Shown piece after piece: positions 43,647-53,442 of a stretch of 64,000 nucleotides of DNA. Origin of the DNA: Nostoc sp. FACHB-152 (GTDB taxonomy: Bacteria; Cyanobacteriota; Cyanobacteriia; Cyanobacteriales; Nostocaceae). The stretch is taken from NCBI RefSeq assembly GCF_014697475.1, contig NZ_JACJRV010000006.1:124001-188000 (forward strand), read 5' to 3'. Under the pieces are notes generated by a model that was not told the origin of the DNA, did no database searches, and was given only the letters and a program-made list of their open reading frames with translations. Each line of letters starts with the position of its first letter. Position 1 is the stretch's first letter. A program made the translations under genes and the position numbers.

Positions 43647-46451
43647 TCATTTTCCAGGATTATTAGTTAACAGTGCTACAGGAAAATATTGCAACACATC
43701 ACCAACTAATAATTGCTTATCTGCTTTCACTGTTTGTCCAGTAATTGCATCTGTCCAAGCTGAAGAAACTTCGGAAGGTAATTTAATAGCAGTGTCATTC
43801 CAAACTTGAGTTCCTAATGGATATTGTCCAGGTTGAATTAAGCCTGTCAAAAATCGAGGAACAATCGTAATAGTTGACTGATTGTTATGAACCATAGCAA
43901 AGGCAACAATATGGTCTTTAAATTGCCCTTCTACTTCTAAAGGTAAATACTGACCGTCTTGAAAAACATCGACATATGTTGTTCTTACTTTTAATGCTTG
44001 AACAATTAGGAATAACTTGACTCTGCCATCTTCTTTACTTGCCAATAATTCTTCAATTAACTGCAATATGTCAGTTTGGGATTTTTCCTTAATCTTTTTG
44101 AGATAATCGCGTCGCAGTTCAAAATCAACCGGACGACGGTTATCGGGGTCAACCATACTAAAATCCCAAAGTTCAGTTCCCTGATAAAAGTCTGGGAACC
44201 CAGGGGAGGTAATTTTAATTAGGGTTTGAGACAGAGAGTTGAAGATACCGTAGTAAGCTATTTGTTTTTGGAAAGGTATAAACTCTTGTAAAAATTGATT
44301 GGAATCTGATGGTTCTAAAACTCGGCTGGCGAAGTCAATAAAAGCATTTTCATAGATGCTATTTTGTCGTAACCATGCTGTATGTACTTTCGCTTCTCTA
44401 ATGGCTTTTAAGAGGTAATCTTTGAGGCGAGTATAAAAATCCTCATACTCATGTTCAACAAATGGCAAAGCCCCAATCAGCATCTGATAAAATAAATATT
44501 CGTCGTTAGCATCTGGCATTACGTTTTTTTTATCAGTGCGGCTTTTTAAAGTACGATTAATTTCACTAAATTTCTTAACTTGGCTTTCCCACTCTTCAGG
44601 AATTTCTGATAAAACATTCAACCTCGCTCTAATATCTTCACCCCTTTTAGTATCATGGGTAGAAGTAGCATTCATGGCATATTGCCAGCGCGATTGACGT
44701 GCTTGGTTAAATTCATCAAACTCAGCTTTAGTAATACCAAACTGGTCAGGTTTTCCACCAACTTCGTTTAAAGAAACAAAGCGATTATAAACGTATAATG
44801 CCGTATCTTCTGCGCCTTTTGCCATCAGGGGCCCTGTATATTGTTGCAGGCGCATAACAAAGTATAGCCACTGTTCTTTTTCTGCTTCAGTTAAAGAATC
44901 ATCGTACTCTAATAAGAGTAACTTTTCGATAAAGTTTAACTCGTTATTTAAGAAGGGAAGATGTGCTTTAGCTTGTTCAATTACATCCTGAGTATAGGTA
45001 CGGTCATTGTCTGTTATCCCATCTTGATCTATGTAGGTTCTATATATCGGGAAGCGAGTTAATATTTCGGCAAGTGCGCGTTTCAAACCATTGATGGTAA
45101 AGTCATTACCATAGCGATACTTACTAGAAATTTTCCTTAACAGATATGCTAAGTTATCTACATCTCCGGCTAAGTTTCTTTCTAATATGAGATGTTTTTT
45201 ATCTTTTTCTGTTTGCTCGTAAGGTGTTTTCCAACCTGTGATATTGTAATAAGCTTGGGTAAAAGCTTCTTCATTTTCAGTTTTACAAAAAATTCCATTG
45301 ACGTAATTTAAAAAGTCATACCCGGTCGTACCCTGAACTGGCCAATTTCCTGGTAAGTCTTCTCTTGGCTGTAAAATTTTTTCTACACAGATGTATGTAT
45401 CATCTACTTGTTCTTTCAGCCTTTCTAAATACTGAGTAGGATTATATAAACCATCAATGTGGTCAATGCGTAAGCCTGTAAAGTGTCCCGCCTTAACTAA
45501 GCTACAAATTAACTCATGAGTATTCTTAAATACTTTTAATTCTTCAATTTTCACAGAAATTAACTCATTGACTGTGAAAAATCTTCTGTAGTTAATTTCC
45601 TCTGCCCCAACTTTCCAATAAGAAAGTCTGTAGAACTGTTGAGAAAGCAAATTATCTAATGAGTTAAAACTTTCTGGTTTTCCAGGTTCACCATTAAATA
45701 ATTTGAGGTTGTCATCAATAAATGTTTTAACTTCTGTATTATCTGTATACAGTTCCCATAACAGACCTTTAACAAAATCTATTTGGTCTTGTCTTTGGTT
45801 TGGGTGCGTATCTTGGGGGAAATTCTTCACCATGTAAAGCACACCCAGCAACCTGACAAATATAGGGTGCTTTCTGCCTAAAGTTCTTGCTAATTCGCCT
45901 AAGTTCCGACTTAAGAAAATTGCATACGACTCTAGATTGACTGGTAATTTTAAACTATAATAATTGACACTCAATCCGCTTTGGTCATATTGCAGTTGAA
46001 TTTCTCCCTTTTCTAGACAATCACCATAAAATTGTCCAAGAAGTGGTGCTAATATCGGTTCTTGGCTACTAGCAAAAGGTGAATTCCAAGAGATATCAAA
46101 ATAGTTAGTATAGCTGGAATTACCCCCATTTTCTAAAATATCCATGAGATATTTATTTTGGCTATCATAAGCCATGTGGTTAGGTACAATATCCTGTAAC
46201 CAACCAATGTTATATTTTTTTAAATCTTCAACTAAAGCAACAAAATCTTCTTGCGTTCCCAACTCGACATTTAATTGATTTGGGTCAACAATATCATACC
46301 CGTGGCTACTACCTGCTCTAGCTTGAAAAATTGGCGAGGCGTAAAGTTCAGATATGCCTAACTCGGCTAGATAATTAGTAATTTCTTTTGCTGAGTTAAA
46401 AGGAAATTGTGAATTAAATTGGATTCGATAAGTAGCTACAGGTATACGCAT
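43647..46451 (-). CDS. treY: Malto-oligosyltrehalose synthase TreY
   Basis: TreY rearranges the reducing-end alpha-1,4 bond of maltodextrin into alpha,alpha-1,1, giving maltooligosyl trehalose. The 934-residue length is normal. GH13 landmarks are visible: [16 protein letters not shown], Asp in [12 protein letters not shown], Glu in [30 protein letters not shown], and the C-terminal [29 protein letters not shown]-type stretch (here with [14 protein letters not shown]). It lies between treZ (156-bp gap, filled by a palindromic repeat) and treS/mak (106-bp gap holding a CTCTGCG repeat), all on one strand. Confidence 0.96.
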   Translation of the reverse strand: [934 protein letters not shown]

Positions 46452-46531
46452 AATTTTTTTAATGGAATAGGGAATGGGGTTTAGAGGTTGGAGTTTATTA
46501 TCAACATATTCGTTTAGACTTTTAGCTTTTG

Positions 46532-46576
46532 AGATCCCCCTAAATCCCCCTTGAAAAGGAGAACCAGGGGGGATCT
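46532..46576. repeat. Palindromic dispersed repeat between treZ and treY
   Basis: AGATCCCCC TAAATCCCCC ... GGGGGGATCT forms an imperfect hairpin of the type AGATCCCCCTAAATCCCCCTT known as a common cyanobacterial interspersed element. It fills the treZ-treY spacer and may affect treY mRNA stability. Confidence 0.7.
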
Positions 46577-46607
46577 AAAACTTTGAAAATATACCCTAGC
46601 CTCTTCT

Positions 46608-48422
46608 TTAACCTTCGTATAAAGCAAAACTCTGACTACGCATTGTTAATTGCTGATGTGTGTTAATTTCTTCTGGTAAAATTGAGCCGGTTCCTAACCA
46701 CTTTTCTTCGGAAGAATCCAGAATTTTTCTCCAAGAATTATTGCTAAACTCGTTATCCAAAGTAATGCCACTGGTGTTGAAGTTTAGCAGACAAAGTAGT
46801 TTTTTATTTTCTAGTTCTCTTGTCCACCAAACAAGCTTTTTCTCTTCGTTACTTCCAGATTGGATATTGCTGCGATCGCCTGTTGTCCAACCTGGAATTT
46901 GATTACGCAATTGAATCAGGTGGCGATAAAAATCCCATACTATTTTATGTTTACCAGTTTGGCGTTTTTCCCAGTTCAATTTACACTGCAAAAATGTTTC
47001 TTTGCCTTCTGGGTCTGGTGGTTCACCTTCGGCGTGAAAGGCTTTAAATTCTTTCTTTCTGCCCTCTCTAACTGCTTTAATTAAATCGGGATCTGAATGA
47101 CTAACAAAGTAAATAAACGGCGCATCTTCTGCATATTCCTCACCCATAAATAACATTGGGATATAAGGAGAAAGCAAAGTTGCTCCCGCCGCCAATTTCA
47201 CAGCTTCAAATGAGACTAGTTGTGATATTCTCTCACCTAGCATTCTATTACCAACTTGGTCATGATTTTGGCTATTGATCACAAATTGGTAGGAAGGGCG
47301 ATCGCTGGCTGAGTTACCATGAAAACGTTGGCGATGAGGAGAATATTTCCAGTCATAAACAAAGTTGTCTTTATAAGCTTTGGCTAAATGTTCGGCTTTG
47401 CCAAAATCTTCGTAATAACCAACGCGATCGCCTGTTAACAAAGTATATAGTGAATGATGTAAATCATCGCTCCATTGAGCGTCTAAACCGTGACCGCCTA
47501 ATTCCTGTGGGCGAATGAATTTGGGGTCATTTAAATCACTTTCTGCAATTAGATAAAGGCTTCTTCCTTGCGCTTTGGAAAGTTCGGCAACATTTTCTGC
47601 GAGTTCTGCCAAGAAATGTTTTGCACCCAAATCGTAAATAGCATGAACTGCATCTAAACGCAGTGCATCAATATGATATTCCTGCAACCAGTAAAGCGTA
47701 TTTTGAATGAAATAATTGCGAACATCAGGGCTATGGGCATCATCAAAATTAATCGCACTGCCCCAAGGAGTGCGATATGTTTCTGTAAAGTATGGCGCGA
47801 AGCGACTCATGTAATTTCCTTCGGGGCCAAAGTGGTTATAAACCACATCTAAAATCACCGCTATGCCCTGTTGGTGACAAGCATCAACTAATAGCTTTAA
47901 TTTTTGCGGCCCGCCATAGGAACTCTGCACCGCATAGGGATAAACGCCATCATATCCCCAATTGCGATCGCCTGGAAACTGTGCCACTGGCATCAATTCA
48001 ATGGCATTTACTCCTAAATCGCGCAAATCTTTCAACCGAGGGATAATTGCTTCAAATGTGCCTTCTGGTGTAAAAGTTCCAACGTGTAACTCATACATGA
48101 TCATTTGTTCTAAAGGAACACCAGACCAATTACTGTCATTCCAAGTAAAACTATGATCAATTACCTGAGATGGCCCGTGTACATCTTGGGGTTGGAAATT
48201 TGAAGCGGGGTCAGGTCTGCTTTCCTCACCATCTAATTGATAAAAGTAAAGTGTTCCTGGTTCTATATTGTTAGCTGTAACTTGCCAGTAACCCCCATGT
48301 TTCTCCATCGGGATAACTTGAGATTTGGGCGAAACAATTTCTAAAGCAACTGTTTTTTTATCTGGGGCCCAAACTGTAAACTCGCAACAACCATCGCCTA
48401 AATAATGCGCGCCAATCTTCAT
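46608..48422 (-). CDS. treZ: Malto-oligosyltrehalose trehalohydrolase TreZ
   Basis: TreZ releases trehalose from the product of TreY. The 604-residue protein has an N-terminal CBM48/E-set domain (~1-90: GAHYLGDGCCEFTVWAPD, VALEIV), the GH13 barrel with nucleophile Asp in ALRLDAVHAIYD, acid Glu in LIAESDLND and NHDQVGNRMLGER, and a C-terminal beta domain. It follows glgX by 20 bp on the same strand, so they are surely co-transcribed. Spacing to treY is larger and filled by a repeat. Confidence 0.96.
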   Translation of the reverse strand: MKIGAHYLGDGCCEFTVWAPDKKTVALEIVSPKSQVIPMEKHGGYWQVTANNIEPGTLYFYQLDGEESRPDPASNFQPQDVHGPSQVIDHSFTWNDSNWSGVPLEQMIMYELHVGTFTPEGTFEAIIPRLKDLRDLGVNAIELMPVAQFPGDRNWGYDGVYPYAVQSSYGGPQKLKLLVDACHQQGIAVILDVVYNHFGPEGNYMSRFAPYFTETYRTPWGSAINFDDAHSPDVRNYFIQNTLYWLQEYHIDALRLDAVHAIYDLGAKHFLAELAENVAELSKAQGRSLYLIAESDLNDPKFIRPQELGGHGLDAQWSDDLHHSLYTLLTGDRVGYYEDFGKAEHLAKAYKDNFVYDWKYSPHRQRFHGNSASDRPSYQFVINSQNHDQVGNRMLGERISQLVSFEAVKLAAGATLLSPYIPMLFMGEEYAEDAPFIYFVSHSDPDLIKAVREGRKKEFKAFHAEGEPPDPEGKETFLQCKLNWEKRQTGKHKIVWDFYRHLIQLRNQIPGWTTGDRSNIQSGSNEEKKLVWWTRELENKKLLCLLNFNTSGITLDNEFSNNSWRKILDSSEEKWLGTGSILPEEINTHQQLTMRSQSFALYEG

Positions 48423-48442
48423 AATTATTCAGAATCTTTTGA

Positions 48443-50569
48443 TTATTCAAGACAACGTAATAAAACAAGCGATCGCTCTGTTACTTGCACAGTTTGATAT
48501 CCTGAAATTAACTTCTCGTCTTTAATAAAACGAGGTTTGTCAGTATCAATCACTATTGTCCAAGCCTTATCTTTGAGGCTATGGGGCAAAGCAAACTCAA
48601 CAGGTTCGTAGTGGGCGTTAAAAAATAGCAGGAAACTTTCATCAATAATTCGTTCGCCCTGCGGCCCAGGAGTAATGATTCCTTTGCCATTCAAGAAAAT
48701 TTCCATCACCTTGGCATAACTAACTAGCCATTGCTTGTCAGTCATTTCACTACCATCGGCATTAAACCAAGCAATATCACTAATACCATGTCCATGAATA
48801 GGACGACCTTGAAACCACTTGCGCCGCCGGAACACTGGATGTTGATGACGGAAATAAATCAGTTCGCGTGTAAAGTCTAATAAGTCTTGGTTGGTTTTTA
48901 CTAAATCCCAGTTTCGCCAAGAAATTTCCGAGTCTTGGCAATAAGCATTGTTGTTACCCCACTGAGTACACCCCATTTCATCACCCGCCAGCATCATGGG
49001 TACGCCTTGGGATAGCAGCAGAGTGGTTAAAAAGTTTCGCCGTTGACGTTCCCGTAAGCGCAACACGCCGGGATCATCAGTTTCCCCTTCTGCGCCACAA
49101 TTCCAGGATCGATTATGGCTTTCGCCATCTCGGTTATCTTCGCCATTCGCCTCGTTGTGCTTATCGTTATAGCTGACTAAATCGTTTAGAGTAAAGCCAT
49201 CGTGGGCGGTAACAAAGTTAATACTTGCATTAGGGCTGCGACCGTTTTGTTGATATAAGTCCGGGCTACCAGTAAAACAGTAAGCAAACTGTCCCAGACT
49301 ATTATCTGCACCTCGCCAAAAGTCCCGCACTGTATCTCGATATCGGCCATTCCACTCTGTCCAAAGTACAGGGAAATTTCCTACTTGATAACCACCTTCG
49401 CCCAAGTCCCAAGGTTCAGCAATTAATTTGACATCTGCCAAAACAGGGTCTTGATGAATAATGTCAAAGAAAGCTGCGAGGCTATCTACTTCGTATAACT
49501 CCCGCGCTAATGCCGAAGCCAAATCAAACCGGAAGCCATCTACGTGCATTTCTAATACCCAGTAGCGCAGGCTATCCATAATTAACTTCAAGACTTGGGC
49601 ATGGCGCACATTTAAAGAGTTACCGCAACCCGTAAAGTCCATATAATAACGAGGGTCATCCTTGACTAAGCGGTAATACACACTATTGTCAATTCCCCTT
49701 AGTGATAGCGTTGGCCCTAAATGGTTGCCTTCGCCAGTGTGGTTGTAGACAACATCCAAAATCACCTCAATGCCTGCAAAATGCAAAGCCTTGACCATCT
49801 CTTTGAATTCGGTGACTTGTTGCCCTAAGCAACCACTCGCACTATATCCACAATAGGGAGCAAAATAATTAATCGAATCGTAGCCCCAATAATTGGTGAG
49901 TCCTTTATCTACTAAATGTCCAGGACGGGATAAAAAATGATGCACAGGCATCAATTCAACAGCTGTAATTCCTAGCTGTTGCAAATATTGAATTGCTGCT
50001 GGATGTGCTAAACCAGCATAAGTACCGCGCAATTCTTCAGGAATATCTGGATGCAGTTGAGTGAAGCCTTTGACATGAGTTTCATAAATGATTGTTGTAT
50101 GCCAAGGAGTCCGCAGTAATTTGTCATCGCCCCAATCAAAAGATTGATCGACAACTACAGACTTAGGCATGATATGAGCATTATCTAAATCAGAAAAAGC
50201 TAAGTCTTTTTCCGGCGCATCCCAAGAGTAGCCAAAAACAGACTCATCGTGTTTAAACTCACCATCAATTGCCTTAGCATATGGATCAATCAGTAGTTTG
50301 TTGGGGTTAAAGCGATGACCCATTTCTGGAGACCAAGGGCCATGCACTCGATATCCATACTTTTGTCCTGGCCCAATTCCTGGTAAATAACCATGCCAAA
50401 CAAAATTGTTCTTTTCAGTTAATGGGATGCGAACTTCTTCATTATTTTCATCGAATAAACAAAGTTCTACCCCTGTGGCATTCTCTGAATATAAAGCGAA
50501 ATTTGTCCCTTTACCATCCCAAGTTGCACCTAAGGGATATACACTCCCCGGCCATAATGCTACATACAT
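48443..50569 (-). CDS. glgX: Glycogen debranching enzyme GlgX (isoamylase type)
   Basis: GlgX hydrolyses alpha-1,6 branches of glycogen or limit dextrin, yielding linear maltodextrins for TreY. The 708-residue length is right. An N-terminal CBM48-type domain (PLGATWDGKGTNFALYSENA) precedes the GH13 barrel: DVVYNHTGEGNHLGP, Asp in DGFRFDLASALARE, Glu in KLIAEPWDLGEGGYQVG, and FVTAHDGFTLNDLVSYN. It begins the operon glgX-treZ-treY-treS/mak, preceded by an 866-bp spacer with no other gene. Its functional partner here suggests the name TreX as well, but GlgX is the safer symbol. Confidence 0.95.
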   Translation of the reverse strand: MYVALWPGSVYPLGATWDGKGTNFALYSENATGVELCLFDENNEEVRIPLTEKNNFVWHGYLPGIGPGQKYGYRVHGPWSPEMGHRFNPNKLLIDPYAKAIDGEFKHDESVFGYSWDAPEKDLAFSDLDNAHIMPKSVVVDQSFDWGDDKLLRTPWHTTIIYETHVKGFTQLHPDIPEELRGTYAGLAHPAAIQYLQQLGITAVELMPVHHFLSRPGHLVDKGLTNYWGYDSINYFAPYCGYSASGCLGQQVTEFKEMVKALHFAGIEVILDVVYNHTGEGNHLGPTLSLRGIDNSVYYRLVKDDPRYYMDFTGCGNSLNVRHAQVLKLIMDSLRYWVLEMHVDGFRFDLASALARELYEVDSLAAFFDIIHQDPVLADVKLIAEPWDLGEGGYQVGNFPVLWTEWNGRYRDTVRDFWRGADNSLGQFAYCFTGSPDLYQQNGRSPNASINFVTAHDGFTLNDLVSYNDKHNEANGEDNRDGESHNRSWNCGAEGETDDPGVLRLRERQRRNFLTTLLLSQGVPMMLAGDEMGCTQWGNNNAYCQDSEISWRNWDLVKTNQDLLDFTRELIYFRHQHPVFRRRKWFQGRPIHGHGISDIAWFNADGSEMTDKQWLVSYAKVMEIFLNGKGIITPGPQGERIIDESFLLFFNAHYEPVEFALPHSLKDKAWTIVIDTDKPRFIKDEKLISGYQTVQVTERSLVLLRCLE

Positions 50570-51435
50570 AGGTGAAATTCCAAGAATTGATATTGGGTGG
50601 AAAACATAAATAGTTTTTATTTTATTGCTTTAAAATTCTTTAAAGAAATTTTAAAGAAATTGAATTTAAAATGAATTTATAGTGAAAACCTTTTGCTTTC
50701 TTCCATCAATAGAGTGAGAAATTTTTAAATCGCAAGATAGATGAAAATATCTGAGATATTTAGATGTTTTGTAACTACGGCCAAGAAATTTAATTAACGG
50801 ATGAATTTTACAAGATTAGCGATCGCCGCGTTCTATAAAATTTATCTATATATATGTAGCTCAGTCTTTAAGAATAAATATAACTTAGCTTCTTCGCTAG
50901 AAATTCTAAGCATTATTTGTGATTAAAGAGCAATATATAATTTAACTGCTTTTCAAGCGACATTACCCGAAATAAGGCTTTAAAATTCCATATTTAGCAG
51001 TACAGATAGGAGATTCAAACAAATCTATTGCCTATTGCCTGCCCACATAAGCAGTTTGTAAATCAAAGAGAATTGCTATATATAGTAATTTACCCAAATA
51101 GTTTAGATTCTGAGCAAATTCTATCTAAAGAGAGTCAGAAAATATTCTTTTGTATGCGAACTTAAAATCAGGACTTAAGCACTCAGATTCCCCAACTAGT
51201 TTTTAATCTGGTTAGGGGAATCATCAAAATTTAAAAGCACAAGCTAGGCTGACTTTATGTTGTGAGCTTTAATGCGTAAGTTTAAAATAATCAGTCATAG
51301 CTAATTATAAAAGATAAGATTATTTGTTTTTAGCAAAAAAATAGCAAATTATAAAAATACTCTGACAAACCAGGAATTACATAAACAATATAGAGTTTGC
51401 CATAAATAAACGCGATCGCTCAAGGAGGAAGACCT
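50570..51435. other. Long AT-rich spacer between glgX and the fragment scar
   Basis: An 866-bp non-coding region. A short STRR cluster (CTATTGCCTATTGCCTG) lies at 51023-51042. An imperfect hairpin GATTCCCC-AAC / GTTAGGGGAATC at 51185-51223 has a T-rich loop. The glgX promoter must be in the right-hand part adjoining 50569. No RNA gene was recognised. Confidence 0.5.
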
Positions 51436-51891
51436 ATGCCTCGACCAATACACAGTTCCGTCATCGTTATCACAGGCGCATCTAGCGGAATTAGCCGTGC
51501 TACAGCCCTAGAGTTTGCTAAACAACGAGCCACATTATTCTTAGCAGCGCGGCGTGAAATGGATGCAGTCGGAATTGAAAAAGCAACTATGCTGGGTAAT
51601 TCCTTTGGTTGTCAGATTATATCTGAGTTTGCCTTCCGTTATGGCGATCGCCTCGAACGAGCCATCCTCCAAGTCCCAACTGTTGACCGACACGCCCGTA
51701 CTTTACCGCAGCAGTTATGGCGTTTCTTTCTCAACGCTCCCATAGAAGATCCTTCAGAAACTCTAGTACAGCTTTATGACTACTGGCAAGCTGGTTTAAC
51801 GCGTATAGTCCGGACTGGGATGCATCCTTGCCAGATGGAGAAACACCGGAAGCCGAATGGGGGTTTGAGGAATCTTTGCGGGAAGATGTAG
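51436..51891 (+). pseudogene. Fused fragments: SDR N-terminus joined to alpha/beta-hydrolase core
   Basis: A strong ribosome-binding site (AAGGAGGAAG) precedes ATG 51436. Residues 1-41 are the beginning of a short-chain dehydrogenase (SSVIVITGASSGISRATALEFAKQ, the NAD-binding glycine motif with its last Gly changed to Ser). At residue 42 (base 51559) the sequence changes abruptly to an internal piece of an alpha/beta-hydrolase (KATMLGNSFGCQIISEF, the nucleophile elbow GNSFG, then AILQVPTVDRHARTLPQQLW and QLYDYWQAGLTRIV) until ~51811. The remaining frame to 51891 is out of phase with the module that follows. Neither enzyme could be functional. The junctions suggest recombination between paralogues. 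Confidence 0.75.
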
Positions 51892-52439
51892 AAAATTTTG
51901 CACGCGATCGCGGTTATCAAGTCCAACGAATCATCTTTAAACAACCAGATGATCTCAGCCCTTTTGTAGCAGGTTTATATCGCTGGTGGTATACACAACG
52001 AGGAATTCCTGCTAATCGCTTACTCGTAGAATCGTTTATCTTGCTAGAACCAATGTGGGCTTTGCTTACAGGTTCAGTACCCTTTTGGATGACATTTAAT
52101 ATGGAGCCTTCTCTACAGCGAATTAAAAATTATCTAGAAGAAATTAATCCATATGATGAAATTTATCTGATGCTTTTCTCCCACGGTGTAGAGGCAGTGG
52201 GTCTACCAACTATTGAACAATGGAGTCAAGTGTTTAAATACGCACGTCAGCGAGGTAAATTTGTCGGAACTCAAGAAGATTTTCCGAGAAATTTTCCAGC
52301 CTTAATTCAATACAACACCGAACTTCAAAGGCTGATATCTGCACGTTATCCTGTCCCTGGGGCATTAGGTTTAGAGCAGCTAGATAAGTTTATTAGCCAA
52401 GAAGGCGATCGCTTTCCGGTGCAATGGGAAAAAGCATAA
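51801..52439 (+). CDS. Uncharacterised C-terminal module, probably 5'-truncated
   Basis: The frame is open from 51780, and the coding pattern continues upstream of the TTG at 51828 (AYSPDWDASLPDGETPEAEWGF), so the apparent 203-residue gene is probably the C-terminal part of a longer one. The segment WGFEESLREDVENFARDRGY, RLLVESFILLEPMWALLTGS, FWMTFNMEPSLQ, YDEIYLMLFSHGVEAVGLP and KFVGTQEDFPRNFPALIQYN has a well-kept amphipathic character, yet I recognise no family. It directly follows the fused SDR/hydrolase remnant and precedes a YflT-like gene by 26 bp. Possibly still translated. Confidence 0.5.
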   Translation, partial: AYSPDWDASLPDGETPEAEWGFEESLREDVENFARDRGYQVQRIIFKQPDDLSPFVAGLYRWWYTQRGIPANRLLVESFILLEPMWALLTGSVPFWMTFNMEPSLQRIKNYLEEINPYDEIYLMLFSHGVEAVGLPTIEQWSQVFKYARQRGKFVGTQEDFPRNFPALIQYNTELQRLISARYPVPGALGLEQLDKFISQEGDRFPVQWEKA

Positions 52440-52465
52440 AAGCTAAAGAATATTGGAGGGTGGAT

Positions 52466-53020
52466 ATGGTAACTAAAAATACGCAATTAGCATTAGGTGC
52501 ATTTGCGACAGCTAAAGAATTAGAACAAGCAATTAGTGAATTGAAAGCCGCAAACTTCCCGCTAGATAGAGTTTCAGTAATTGGTAAAAATGTAGAAAAA
52601 GGCGATCACATTGATGAAGTTCAAATGAGCGATCGCATCGGTAATCAAAACACCAATACAACATCAGCTATCGGAGACGCACTCTCCGCCACTGGTTGGG
52701 GTAGCCTATTAGTTGGTTTGGGTAGTCTGGCAATTCCTAGCAATTTAGGGGCTGTGTTGGCAGTTGGTACTATTGGTGTCGCCATAGCTAGTAGCCTCGG
52801 CGGTGTAGCTATCAGTGCAGCATCTACCGAAAATTTGGTGAAAGCAATTACTAAGTTAGGCATTCCCGAAGAACACGCCAGAGTGTATAGCGATCGCCTC
52901 CAGCAAAGTTACTATTTGCTCATCCTAGATAGTACAGATGAAGATATTCATCGCGCTGAAGCAATACTGCAAAAACAGGATATTCAAAATTGGGGTGTTT
53001 ATAACAGGAATGAAGTCTGA
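52466..53020 (+). CDS. YflT/general stress-type protein with glycine-rich hydrophobic core
   Basis: The protein (start ATG 52466, after GGAGGG; 184 residues) begins with a YflT-like alpha/beta module (LALGAFATAKELEQAISELKAANFPLDRVSVIGKN). A central hydrophobic Gly/Ala-rich stretch follows (GWGSLLVGLGSLAI to VAIASSLGGVAISAA), then a C-terminal segment (LGIPEEHARVYSDRLQQSYYLLILDSTDEDIHRAEAIL) typical of general stress protein 17M-related sequences. Cyanobacteria have many such paralogues and their role is unknown. It is downstream of the fused fragments (26-bp gap) and could be driven by their strong ribosome-binding site region. Confidence 0.85.
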   Translation: MVTKNTQLALGAFATAKELEQAISELKAANFPLDRVSVIGKNVEKGDHIDEVQMSDRIGNQNTNTTSAIGDALSATGWGSLLVGLGSLAIPSNLGAVLAVGTIGVAIASSLGGVAISAASTENLVKAITKLGIPEEHARVYSDRLQQSYYLLILDSTDEDIHRAEAILQKQDIQNWGVYNRNEV

Positions 53021-53442
53021 AGTCTAAAATAAATGATTTAGTAAACTCTTAAATTGTAGGGTGCGTTATAGCAACGCTTAACGCACCGATAATCGTGATG
53101 TGAATGCCTCATACTTGATAGGCTGTTAATTTCAGACTTTATACTTCAAACTTCAAAAACAATTGAGATTAAAGTAAGCCCTATCTTGCGAAAGATGTTG
53201 CAAGTAGTTAACGCAGATAAATTTTAGTTAAATACTGTTTCACACTCAACAAGCTCCTCAAGAAAATTCTTAGGAGCTTTATTCCAGCCGATAGATAGTG
53301 TGACAAAAATATTTAACTAAATTTGTTAGTTATTTTGCTCAAGATTGAAATTCAGCTAAAAAATTAGTTGATGCTTCATTTTTCTTCTTAATTGAAGACT
53401 CATAAATCCAGAAAACCGCAGAATTCAGCATCAAATCGAAAT
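53021..53442. other. Intergenic region with two hairpins
   Basis: A dispersed palindrome GGTGCGTTA / TAACGCACC lies at 53060-53087. A strong hairpin AAGCTCCT-C-AAGAA / TTCTT-AGGAGCTT with a 2-base loop lies at 53251-53279. The second is terminator-like but has no T-run. No gene seen. Confidence 0.6.
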
